DNA from: Rubrivirga sp046845755
GTDB lineage: Bacteria; Bacteroidota; Rhodothermia; Rhodothermales; Rubricoccaceae
Assembly (NCBI RefSeq): GCF_046845755.1
Contig: NZ_CP177357.1
Location: 248,001 to 312,000, forward strand
Direction of reading: 5' to 3'
Length of the DNA: 64,000 nt
A program made the translations under genes and the position numbers. Below the pieces are notes generated by a model. That model had not been told where the DNA came from, made no database searches, and saw only the letters and a list, made by a program, of their open reading frames with translations. Each line of letters opens with the position of its first letter. Position 1 is the stretch's first letter. This document shows positions 16,120 to 24,584 of the stretch, in pieces.

Positions 16120-17445
16120 ATGCCCGTCGTCGCCCTCGTCGCTGCCGTCCTTCTCGCCGCGTGCAGCGCCCCACCGCGCGCCGCTGCGGACTCCACCGTG
16201 ATCGCGTTCGAGCACGTCACCGTGATCCCGATGGACGGCGCCGAGCGCGCGCTGGCCGACCACACCGTGCTCGTCTCCGGCGACCGCATCGTGGCCGTGG
16301 GGCCCTCCGCCGAGGTCGCCGTCCCCGACGGCGCGACGCGCGTGGACGGGACCGGCCGCTACCTGATTCCCGGCCTGGCGGAGATGCACGGCCACGTCCC
16401 GCCGCCGCAAGCGCCGGCCGTCGACACCGAGGAGACGCTCTTCCTCTACCTCGCCAGCGGCATCACGACGGTGCGCGGGATGCTCGGCGCCGACGGCCAG
16501 CTCGCGCTCCGCGACCGCGCCGCCAGCGGCGCGCTCTGGTCGCCGACGCTGTACCTCGCCGGGCCCAGCTTCAACGGCGGGAGCGTCTCGTCGCCCGAGC
16601 AGGCGGCCGCGATGGTGCGCCAGCAGGCGGCCCAAGGGTGGGACTTGCTCAAGGTCCACCCCGGCCCGACGCGCGCCGAGTACGACGCGATGGCCCAAGC
16701 GGCGCGCGAGGCCGGCCTGCGGTTCGGCGGCCACGTGCCCGCGGACGTGGGGCTGGCGCACGCCCTCGACCAGGGCCAGGCGACGTTCGACCACCTCGAC
16801 GGGTTCGTGGAGGCCCTCGACGGCGACCGGGGCCCCGTCGACCCGGCGGCGCTGGCGGCGCTCGTCCGGGCCACCCGGGAGGCCGGCGCGGCGGTCGTCC
16901 CGACGATGGCGCTGTGGGAGGTCCTCTACGGCACCGCCGACCTCGACGCGCTCGCGGCGTACCCCGAACTGGCGTACGTCTCCGGCGCCCAGGTCCGCAC
17001 GTGGACGGCCGGGGCCGCGCGCCGCCGCGCCGACGCCGACCCCCAAGCGGCGCGGCACGTGATTGACAACCGGGCGCGGATTCTGGCCGCGCTCCACGCC
17101 GGCGGCGTGCCCGTGCTCATGGGGACCGACGCGCCCCAGCTCTTCAGCGTCCCCGGGTTCTCGCTCCACCGCGAGCTGCCGTACATGGTTGCGGCCGGGA
17201 TGACGCCCTACGAGATCCTCGTGTCCGGCACGACCGCCGTCGGCGCCCACTTTGCCGCCTTCGACACCTTCGGGAGCGTCGCGCCCGGCCACCGCGCCGA
17301 CCTCGTGCTCGTGGACGCGGACCCGCTGGCGGACGCCGCCCACCTCCGGCAGATCGCCGGGGTGATGGTGCGGGGCCGGTGGCTGCCGCGCGACGCGATC
17401 GACCGCCGGCTGGCGGCCATCGCCGACCGCCACGCGCGCGACTGA
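16120..17445 (+). CDS. Amidohydrolase-family lipoprotein
   Basis: A 441-residue metal-dependent hydrolase of the imidazolonepropionase-like amidohydrolase superfamily. A lipoprotein signal (MPVVALVAAVLLAAC, Cys15) puts it in the envelope. Metal ligands visible: H90-G-H92 after the first beta strand, H205 in GGHVPAD, and D337 in GTDAP. The C-terminal beta-sandwich resumes with GHRADLVLVDADPL. Substrate cannot be told from sequence; related enzymes act on cyclic amides, dipeptides or organophosphate-like compounds. It converges with the DUF5916 gene, only 25 bp separating the two stops. Confidence 0.85.
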   Translation: MPVVALVAAVLLAACSAPPRAAADSTVIAFEHVTVIPMDGAERALADHTVLVSGDRIVAVGPSAEVAVPDGATRVDGTGRYLIPGLAEMHGHVPPPQAPAVDTEETLFLYLASGITTVRGMLGADGQLALRDRAASGALWSPTLYLAGPSFNGGSVSSPEQAAAMVRQQAAQGWDLLKVHPGPTRAEYDAMAQAAREAGLRFGGHVPADVGLAHALDQGQATFDHLDGFVEALDGDRGPVDPAALAALVRATREAGAAVVPTMALWEVLYGTADLDALAAYPELAYVSGAQVRTWTAGAARRRADADPQAARHVIDNRARILAALHAGGVPVLMGTDAPQLFSVPGFSLHRELPYMVAAGMTPYEILVSGTTAVGAHFAAFDTFGSVAPGHRADLVLVDADPLADAAHLRQIAGVMVRGRWLPRDAIDRRLAAIADRHARD

Positions 17446-17470
17446 TCCTCGCCAGCAGGCGCGAGCCCCG

Positions 17471-20176
17471 CTAGAGCCCGAACCAGTAGGTCGCCTTCAG
17501 CAGGAACACGTTCTCGACCGGCGCCCGGAACACCTCGCCGATCTCCTCGCCGACCCCGAACCCGTCGTACGGCGCGAACTCCGAGCGCTGCTGCTGCCAG
17601 ACGGCGAACAGCGTCGAGCCCGGGCGCCACTCCCAGCGGAGGACGGCGTTGCCGCGCAGCGAGCGGAAGTTGAAGTCCCGGTTGCCAAGCTGGAACGGCG
17701 CGCCGCCGTCGCCGGGGTCGATGTCGAAGGCCACAACCGCGCCCTCGCCGTCGAGCACCTCGGCGACCGTCCCGCGCGCGACGCCGAAGACGTCGAAGTC
17801 GAACGAGCCCGGCGTGCGGAACTCCTTGAGGCTCGAGTACTGGCCCGTCGTCACGAACGGCTGGGCGAAGAGCTGGAGCGTGAGGTCGGGCGTGAACGTC
17901 CAGTCGGCGCGGACGCCGAGGTCGAACGAGACCTGGCGGATGTCGGCGAACACGTAGCGCGTGCCGTCGAGCGCCGCCGCCGGGTCCTCGATGCGGGCGA
18001 CGAACTGGTCGTTGTCGCGCTCCCAGCCGATCGTCGGCTCGATGGAGAGCGAGAGCGCGTTGCTCGGGCGGACCGTCATCTCGGCGCCGACGTAGCGGTC
18101 GTACTCGGCGGGCGCGCCGTCGTATTCATTCGCGAACTCCGAGCGGACGCTGGCGAAGAGGCCGCCCGAGACGACGCGGCTCTGGTCGGTGTTCACGTTC
18201 ATCCGGATCCCGGCATCCGTCGGGCGCTCGGCGATCGGCCCGCCGCGCGTCAGGCGGTCGTTTTTCTGCGGGCCCGTCGCGTTGACGCCGAGGTTGACCG
18301 ACCACTGGTTCTGGAACTGGGCGTAGGCGCCGCCCCCGTAGTAGTGGCCGATGAGGTCGCCGTCGAAGTTGGACACGTAGCCCCCGTAGTGGTACACGCT
18401 GTAGCGGCGGAGCGGCGGGGCCTCCGACTGGCGGCGGCCCACGAAGTAGTTGATCGACGCCACGTCCGCGCGGTTCTGGAACCCGAGGTCGTTGACGTCG
18501 AAGCCCGGCGACGTCGCGGCGCCGGTCAGCGAGGCGTCCCAGCTGTCCTCGACGCTGCGCTGGACCGACAGCTCGGCGTGCGCGCCGGCCAGGCTCGTCC
18601 GGCTCGGGTCGACCGACAGGTGCCCGGCGTCGGGGCGCTGGTAATAGCGCTGCGGGGCGGTCTGCAAGCGTGTGACGAACGCCTCGCTGCCCCGGACCAC
18701 GCTCGTCGCGGCGACGCCGCTGACGGCCCACGCGCGCTCGGCGAACCGGTGCTCGAAGTCGAGGCCCGCGAGCGTGGCGCTGGACGCGGTGATGCCCTCG
18801 AACAGGCCGTCCGACCCCATCCGCCGGCTGGCGTTCGTGACGATGCCGCCGACGACTGTGTTGCCGGCCCGGAAGTCGCGGCGGACGCGGCCGACGAGGT
18901 AATTCGACAGCGGCTCGACGGGCGAGCGGAGCTCCTGGCCGTCCGTCGTGAGGTAGCGCGCGTCCTCCTCCAGCGTCACCGCGTCGAGGAGGCCGACGGA
19001 CCACGGGCCGACCTTGCCGCTGACCTTGGCCGCCGCCGCGATCGGCGTCTGGTCCGGCGCGTCGACGTAGGCGATGTCGCCGCCGCCGAGCCGCCGCGTG
19101 GGTGAGCGGCCGATGCGGCGCGAGTAGAAGAAGGTCGGCCGGAAGGAGACGTTGTTGGTCCGCGTGCCGCCGTACTCGAAGATGTCGACGCCCTCGACGA
19201 AGAACGGCCGCCGCTCCTCGAAGAAGTTCTCGAACTGGCTCAGGTTGACGACCGCCGGGTCGGCCTCGACCTGCCCGAAGTCGGGGTTGACGGTCGCCGT
19301 CAGCGTCAGATTCGAGGACAGCCCGATCGTCGCGTCGAAGCCCGCGTTCGGGCCGAAGGCGTTCTCCTGGTAGAACGGGTTGTCGGCGTCGCCGGGCGCC
19401 TGCGTGAGCTGGGTGAGAGCATACGGGACGATCTCGATCTGGCGCGGCGCGCGCTGCACGTCGAGCCCATCGAGTCGGCCGAACCGGGAGACGAAGCCGT
19501 TCGCGTCGGGCAGGATGGGCGCCCAGAACACGTCCTCGCCGGTCGTCGGCATGCGGCGCTGGAACTGGATGCCCCAGACCTCGGGCCCGGCGCCGGTCGT
19601 GTAGCGGAGCTGGGAGAACGGGATCCGCATCTCGACGGTGTAGCCCGCGCCCTCGGCGCTCTCGAACCGCGCCGACTTGCCCTCCCAGACGGCGTCCCAG
19701 CTCGTGTCCTCGTCGCCGTCGTTGAACATCAGGATGTCCTGCTCGACGTTGCCGGCCGTGACGCCAAAGTAGAAGGCCGTCCGGTCGTCGTTGTACGAGT
19801 CGAAGGCGACGGCCACGCGGTCACTCCCGACAAACTGGTCGCGGCGCGCGAGCCGGGCGACGAGCGTGCTCGGGTCGCGGACGTAGCACCAGAAGGCGAC
19901 GTAGAGCGCGTCGTCGCCGTAGAGCACGGCGGCCTCCGTCCGCTCGGTCGCTGGGTCGCCGGGCGCCGGCGTTCGCTGCACGAAGCCGGTCGCCCGAGGG
20001 GCCGTCGCCCACACCGCTTCGTCGGGCACGCCGTCGATGCGCGGCGCGGGCGCGTCGGCCAGCGGGACCGTCTGGAGCGTCGGCGGGACGCGGAGGGCTG
20101 TGGGGCCCGCGGACTGGGCGAGGGCGGCGGGGACGAGCAGGATGGCCAGGAGGCCGAGGGGGAGCAACGTGCGCAC
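17471..20176 (-). CDS. DUF5916 outer-membrane protein with CBM9-like domain
   Basis: A 901-residue secreted protein. A GTG start at 20176 gives a clean signal peptide (RTLLPLGLLAILLVPAALAQ); the frame continues to 20473 but the upstream part is arginine/glycine-rich intergenic sequence. Residues about 35-230 are a carbohydrate-binding-module-9-like beta sandwich (PRIDGVPDEAVWATAP, LYVAFWCYV, VEMRIPFSQLRY, WGIQFQRRM). The rest is the DUF5916 beta-barrel region, rich in alternating aromatic strands, ending in ATYWFGL, a typical outer-membrane C-terminus. Function unknown; the family is common in Bacteroidota-like bacteria. The upstream promoter is described separately. Confidence 0.85.
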   Translation of the reverse strand: MRTLLPLGLLAILLVPAALAQSAGPTALRVPPTLQTVPLADAPAPRIDGVPDEAVWATAPRATGFVQRTPAPGDPATERTEAAVLYGDDALYVAFWCYVRDPSTLVARLARRDQFVGSDRVAVAFDSYNDDRTAFYFGVTAGNVEQDILMFNDGDEDTSWDAVWEGKSARFESAEGAGYTVEMRIPFSQLRYTTGAGPEVWGIQFQRRMPTTGEDVFWAPILPDANGFVSRFGRLDGLDVQRAPRQIEIVPYALTQLTQAPGDADNPFYQENAFGPNAGFDATIGLSSNLTLTATVNPDFGQVEADPAVVNLSQFENFFEERRPFFVEGVDIFEYGGTRTNNVSFRPTFFYSRRIGRSPTRRLGGGDIAYVDAPDQTPIAAAAKVSGKVGPWSVGLLDAVTLEEDARYLTTDGQELRSPVEPLSNYLVGRVRRDFRAGNTVVGGIVTNASRRMGSDGLFEGITASSATLAGLDFEHRFAERAWAVSGVAATSVVRGSEAFVTRLQTAPQRYYQRPDAGHLSVDPSRTSLAGAHAELSVQRSVEDSWDASLTGAATSPGFDVNDLGFQNRADVASINYFVGRRQSEAPPLRRYSVYHYGGYVSNFDGDLIGHYYGGGAYAQFQNQWSVNLGVNATGPQKNDRLTRGGPIAERPTDAGIRMNVNTDQSRVVSGGLFASVRSEFANEYDGAPAEYDRYVGAEMTVRPSNALSLSIEPTIGWERDNDQFVARIEDPAAALDGTRYVFADIRQVSFDLGVRADWTFTPDLTLQLFAQPFVTTGQYSSLKEFRTPGSFDFDVFGVARGTVAEVLDGEGAVVAFDIDPGDGGAPFQLGNRDFNFRSLRGNAVLRWEWRPGSTLFAVWQQQRSEFAPYDGFGVGEEIGEVFRAPVENVFLLKATYWFGL

Positions 20177-20236
20177 GGGCGGGGTCGGTGGGGTGGGGGC
20201 GTGACGGCCCACCCGACCGGGTGTTGCGCCGGAGTG

Positions 20237-20244
20237 CAAAAATA
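20237..20244 (-). promoter_or_regulatory. Bacteroidota-type -7 box for the DUF5916 gene
   Basis: Read on the minus strand this is TATTTTTG, a full match to the TAnnTTTG -7 consensus of Bacteroidota sigma-A, inside an AT-rich patch that stands out in GC-rich DNA. Transcription would begin near 20230, giving a leader of about 55 nt before the GTG at 20176. No convincing -33 TTG is present at the usual spacing. Confidence 0.45.
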
Positions 20245-20291
20245 TTAACAGGTGCTCGGTCAGGCTATCCAGGTGCTTGCATTCGAGGGCG

Positions 20292-20984
20292 TTACCGAGG
20301 TGGCCGCGCGAATCGCAAGCGGAAGCGCGCATCGAACCGGCCCCCGCTGTGGCGCCGGCAGCACGCTGCGCACGCCGTCGCCCGGGAGGGCCGCCGGGCC
20401 CGCCGGTGCGTCTCGCCGCACCCGGGGCAGCTCGCCTCGACCCCGGTCCACCCGCCGAAGGCGCCGGGCTCACTCCCGCCGGGCCAGATGACGGCGCCTG
20501 AGGCCGCGTGCGTCACCCGGAAATACGCCGGCCGGCGAGCGGCATGGCAGAGCCGGCAGCGGCGCGGGTGGACCGGCTGGCGGTGGAGCCCGTGGCTCGC
20601 GCCGCACGACGGGCAGACGGCGCGGTACGGGGCGTTGTCGTCGGGGAGGTCGCCCGCGAATGTCCGCTCGGGCGCGGCGCCGCACGCGACGGCGAGCGCC
20701 TTCCAGGTCGCGTCGTGCGCCGACCGGCCCCGCCGCTCGGCGTCGATGGCGTGGGCGATCTCGTGGCGGACGGTGTCCTCGACGTCGGCGGGCGCGAGCG
20801 CGCGGGTGAGGGGGGCGGAGAGCGTGATCCGCTTGTCGCCGATCCGGCAGACGCCCAGGCGGCGCCGGGCGCGGTCGAAGCCGACCGTCCAGCCACGCGC
20901 CTGGAGCGGGGCGCCGAGGAGCTCGTGGCCGAGCTCGTCCATCAGGCGGAGCGCGAGGGCGCGGGTGTCGTCGAGCGTCGGCAT
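20292..20984 (-). CDS. SprT-like zinc metalloprotease domain protein
   Basis: A 230-residue SprT-like protein. The zincin motif VRHEIAHAID gives H74, E75 and H78; a third ligand is likely H90 in GRSAHDATW, the usual arrangement in SprT/Spartan proteins. A zinc ribbon follows (CPSCG...CRLC, about 128-150) and then a second Cys-rich repeat near the C-terminus (CPGCG...CAACC), making it longer than SprT of enterobacteria. Spartan relatives remove DNA-protein crosslinks; bacterial SprT roles are poorly known. The start ATG at 20984 matches the family's beginning; the open frame upstream overlaps the kinase gene antisense and is not coding. Confidence 0.8.
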   Translation of the reverse strand: MPTLDDTRALALRLMDELGHELLGAPLQARGWTVGFDRARRRLGVCRIGDKRITLSAPLTRALAPADVEDTVRHEIAHAIDAERRGRSAHDATWKALAVACGAAPERTFAGDLPDDNAPYRAVCPSCGASHGLHRQPVHPRRCRLCHAARRPAYFRVTHAASGAVIWPGGSEPGAFGGWTGVEASCPGCGETHRRARRPSRATACAACCRRHSGGRFDARFRLRFARPPR

Positions 20985-21114
20985 CGGGCCCCGAACGGGG
21001 CCGCGCGCGCCGGGGTCCGTCGCCAGCGGGGCCGATCGGAGCGCCTTCTGGGCGGATCGCTTGATTGTTTGCGAGACGGACCGATACACGACGACGGACA
21101 GCCTTGCCCTCGTT

Positions 21115-23253
21115 ATGTCACTCGCTCCGCCCTCTCCCTCCGGCGACGGTTCCTCGACCGACGCCGACGTGCGCGAGTCGCCCGCCGACCGCCGCGTGGG
21201 CTGGATGTGGCGCGCGATGGGTGGCCTGCGCTCGATCCGCTCCGCCCCGCCGCCGCCCGCCCCGGCCCCCGAGGCGCTGCCGGCCTCCCTCCTCGACGCC
21301 GTCGCCGACCCCGTGGTGGTCGTCGACGCCGGCGACCGGGTGACGGCGATGAACCGGGCGGCGTGCGCCCTCCTCGGCTGCGAGACGGACGCCCACGTCG
21401 GGCAGGGCTTTGCCGACACGTTCCTACCGGCGTCCCACCGCGACGCCCACCGCGAGCGGCTCCAGGCCGGCACCGACCCCGAGGCCTCGCCGGTCCTGCT
21501 CGTCCGCGACGACGGCACGGAGGCCAAGGCCGAGATCACCGTCCGGCCGGTCGCGGACGACGGCGCGCTCTTCGGGCTGACCCTGCGCGACCTCGGCGCC
21601 GCCCAGCGCGCCGCCAGCCACGACGAGCGCCGCCGCCGCACGCTCCGCACGATCGTCGACACCATCCCCGACCCCGTCGTCGCCGTCGACCGGGCGGGCC
21701 GCGTCGTCTTCCGCAACCGCGCGAGCCTGGCGCTCGGCCGCGACGCCGGCATCGGGCCGGGCTCGCCCGGGAGCCCGCCCGACGCCGGCGCCGACGCGCG
21801 CTGGCGCGACGCCCAGGCCGTCCTGCGATCGGGCCAGCAGACCGAAGTCGAAGAGCCCGACGGCCGGGGCGGCACCCAGCGCACGACGCGGATCCCGGTG
21901 CTCGACGCGAGCGGCGGGGTCATCGGGCTCGTCGTCATCTCGCACGACATCACCGAGCGGAAGGCCGAGGAGGCCCGGCTGCACGTCGAGAAGGAGGCGG
22001 CCGAGGCGGCGGCGCGCGCGAACGGCGAGTTCCTGGCGACGACGAGCCACGAGATCCGCACGTTGATGAGCGGCGTCACCGGCATGACGGCGCTCCTGCT
22101 CGGCACCGACCTCGACGAGGAGCAGCGCGACTACGTGGACACCGTGCGCACGTCGAGCAACGCCCTGCTGACGGTCGTCAACGACATCCTGGACCTGTCG
22201 AAGATCGAGGCGGGGATGCTGGAGGTGGAGCACCGCCCGTTCGACGTCCGCCGCGTGGTCAAGGAGGCCACCAACATGGTCGCTCAGCAGGCCTCGGCGA
22301 AGGGGCTCGCCCTCACCACCGAGGTCGCCGACGCCGTCCCCGAGGAAGCGCTCGGCGACGAGACACGGGTCCGGCAGGTGCTGGTGAACCTGCTGTCAAA
22401 CGCGCTCAAGTTCACCGACGCGGGCTCGGTTCGGGTCAGGGTGACGGCCGGCGACGCCCTCACGTTCGCCATCGAGGACACGGGCGTCGGGATCGCGGCG
22501 GACCGGCTGGCGGCCATCTTCGAGCGCTACGCCCAGGCCGACGCCTCGACCTCGCGGACGCACGGTGGGACGGGCCTTGGCCTCGCGATCTGCCACAAGC
22601 TCGTCGAACTGATGGGTGGCGAGCTGTCGGCCGAGTCGGAGCCGGGCGCGGGCTCGACGTTCCGGTTCACGGTCGCCCCTGCGGCGTCCGACGATGCGGA
22701 GGGCTTGGCCGATCCGGCGGCGCCCGCCCCGTCGACTCTGCCCGCTGCGAGCCCTGAGGCTGCCGCCAGCCCCGCACTCGCGAGCCCTGCGCCAGCCCCG
22801 GCCGCCCCCGTCCCCGACGCCGCTCCTCAGCCGACGGATCGGCCCCCATCGGCCGTCATGTCGGACGACATCCTGCCTTCGGCCCGTGTGTTGCTCGTCG
22901 AGGACGACCCGGTGATGCAGAAGGTGACCAAGCTGACCCTGCTCCGCCTGGGCTACCGCCCGGACGTGGTCGCGAACGGCGCGCTCGCCGTCGACGCCGC
23001 ACGGTCGGGCGTCTACGACGTCGTCCTGATGGACGTGATGATGCCGATCATGGACGGCCTGGAGGCGACGCGCCGGATTCGCGCCGACGACGGCGCCCAC
23101 GCCACGACGCCGATCGTCGCGCTGACGGCGAACGCCATGAAGGGCGACCACCAGCGCTGCATGGCCGCCGGGTGCGACGAGTACCTCACCAAGCCCGTCG
23201 ACGCGCGCCTGCTGGCGGCCACCATCGAGCGCGCCGTCCGCGCGCGGGCCTGA
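21115..23253 (+). CDS. PAS-containing hybrid sensor histidine kinase with receiver domain
   Basis: A 712-residue cytoplasmic hybrid kinase, no membrane helices. Order: PAS (about 57-165), second PAS/PAC (about 180-285, ending IGLVVISHDITERK), HisKA with phospho-acceptor H312 in TTSHEIRTLMSG, HATPase with N box (VLVNLLSNALKF), DTGVGIA and GGTGLGLAI, an Ala/Pro linker (about 525-585), and a receiver domain with VLLVEDDP and phospho-acceptor D640 in VLMDVMMP. Start ATG at 21115 follows a divergent 130-bp region shared with the SprT-like gene. The ligand of the PAS domains and the output partner are not evident. Confidence 0.92.
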   Translation: MSLAPPSPSGDGSSTDADVRESPADRRVGWMWRAMGGLRSIRSAPPPPAPAPEALPASLLDAVADPVVVVDAGDRVTAMNRAACALLGCETDAHVGQGFADTFLPASHRDAHRERLQAGTDPEASPVLLVRDDGTEAKAEITVRPVADDGALFGLTLRDLGAAQRAASHDERRRRTLRTIVDTIPDPVVAVDRAGRVVFRNRASLALGRDAGIGPGSPGSPPDAGADARWRDAQAVLRSGQQTEVEEPDGRGGTQRTTRIPVLDASGGVIGLVVISHDITERKAEEARLHVEKEAAEAAARANGEFLATTSHEIRTLMSGVTGMTALLLGTDLDEEQRDYVDTVRTSSNALLTVVNDILDLSKIEAGMLEVEHRPFDVRRVVKEATNMVAQQASAKGLALTTEVADAVPEEALGDETRVRQVLVNLLSNALKFTDAGSVRVRVTAGDALTFAIEDTGVGIAADRLAAIFERYAQADASTSRTHGGTGLGLAICHKLVELMGGELSAESEPGAGSTFRFTVAPAASDDAEGLADPAAPAPSTLPAASPEAAASPALASPAPAPAAPVPDAAPQPTDRPPSAVMSDDILPSARVLLVEDDPVMQKVTKLTLLRLGYRPDVVANGALAVDAARSGVYDVVLMDVMMPIMDGLEATRRIRADDGAHATTPIVALTANAMKGDHQRCMAAGCDEYLTKPVDARLLAATIERAVRARA

Positions 23254-23313
23254 GCGCTCGGCCCGCCACGGGCCGCCGGTCGTGCAGGGCCAGCGACACG
23301 AGGACGGCGACGG

Positions 23314-24510
23314 CTACGCGCCCGGACTCGTCTCCGGGGCGGCGAGCGCCGCGCGCGCCGCGACGAGCGCGCCCGCCACGCACGCCCCGAACACCAGCCC
23401 CTCCACGCCGCCCAGGGCCGACTGCGCCACCGGCCCGAAGTCGGCCTCGCCGAACAGCCGCCCGAGCGCGTCGAGGCGGAGCCGCGACCCGGGGAAGGTC
23501 CGGGCGACGAGGTCCAGGCTCCCGCCCATCAGGTGCCCGCCGAGGCGGGGGATGAGCCCGCCCGCGAGGGCGCCCACGGCCCCGGCCCCCGCCGCCGCCC
23601 CCCACCGGGGCCCGGCGTCGCCCAGCCGCGCGCCGAGCGCGAGCGCGACGCCGAGCGCGGCGCCCTCGAGCCCCCCGGTGAACCCCGCCGGCGCCTGCCC
23701 GAACAGGAGCTGGAACGCGTCGGCGCCCAGAAGCTTCGCGGCCCCGCCCACCCCGAGCCCGCCCAGCGCCGCCCCCACCACGCTCCACGCGAACGGCCGC
23801 CGGCGGGCCCACGCCACCGCCGCCATTCCCGCACCGACCCCGGCCCCGCCCACGAGACCCACGAGCACGTTGAGCGCGAGGAGCACCACGAGCACCGAGG
23901 CCGTCCCGAGCCCGGCGCCGGCGTAGGCCAGGGCCGACCCGTAGAGCAGCCCGCCGAGCACCCCGGCCGACGCGCCGCCGAGCGCCCCCGCGCCCGCCCA
24001 CAACGCGGCCGTCCGCAAGGGCCACCGGCGGGCGGGGCCCGACGCCGATGGGCTTGGGGCCGAGAGACCCGCCTGCGTTGGGGGAGGGGAGAGGGCCGCC
24101 GGTGCGGCGGCGGCGGGCTCCACCGGCGGCGAGCCGAGCGCCTCGACGGGCCCGATAAACCGGTACCCGTGTCGGGGTACCGTCTCGATAAAGCGGGGGG
24201 CCGAGGCGTCGTCGCCCAGCCGCTGGCGGACCTCCTTCACGCACTGCGTGAGCGCGCTGTCGCTGACGACCACGTCGTCCCAGACCTCCTCGAAAAACCG
24301 GTCCTTCTCGACGAGCCTGCCATGCTCGCGCACCAAGAGCACGAGGGCGTCGAAGTAGCGGGCGTTGAGGTCGACGCGCGCCTCGCCCTCCCACAGCTGG
24401 CGCTCGCTCGGGTCGAGGACGAACGGGCCGAACCGGTAACGCCGCTCGCCGGAGGGGGCGCGCTCACCGGCGACCTCACCGGTCGTCAGGGGCTCATCAG
24501 GGGTGCTCAC
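23314..24510 (-). CDS. Winged-helix regulator with membrane-embedded C-terminus (CadC-like)
   Basis: A 398-residue protein. Residues about 22-118 are an OmpR/PhoB-type winged helix: RYRFGPFVLDPSERQLWEG, then FFEEVWDDVVVSDSALTQCVKEVRQRLGDD and FIETVPRHGYRFIG, the classic C-terminal hairpin. There is no receiver domain. A Pro/Ala linker leads to about 230 residues of Gly/Ala/Leu-rich, repeated hydrophobic segments (GALGGASAGVLGGLL, GAALGGLGVGGAAKL), so it is a membrane-integrated one-component regulator in the style of CadC/ToxR but with a polytopic rather than periplasmic sensor. It is divergent (74 bp) from the serine hydrolase gene, a likely target. Confidence 0.82.
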   Translation of the reverse strand: MSTPDEPLTTGEVAGERAPSGERRYRFGPFVLDPSERQLWEGEARVDLNARYFDALVLLVREHGRLVEKDRFFEEVWDDVVVSDSALTQCVKEVRQRLGDDASAPRFIETVPRHGYRFIGPVEALGSPPVEPAAAAPAALSPPPTQAGLSAPSPSASGPARRWPLRTAALWAGAGALGGASAGVLGGLLYGSALAYAGAGLGTASVLVVLLALNVLVGLVGGAGVGAGMAAVAWARRRPFAWSVVGAALGGLGVGGAAKLLGADAFQLLFGQAPAGFTGGLEGAALGVALALGARLGDAGPRWGAAAGAGAVGALAGGLIPRLGGHLMGGSLDLVARTFPGSRLRLDALGRLFGEADFGPVAQSALGGVEGLVFGACVAGALVAARAALAAPETSPGA

Positions 24511-24584
24511 AGAGGGCTTAGGTGGGGCTCACGCGCCGGAACCGGCGGGCAGAGAGGTTACGCCCTCCACCGAGACCCCCGTCC

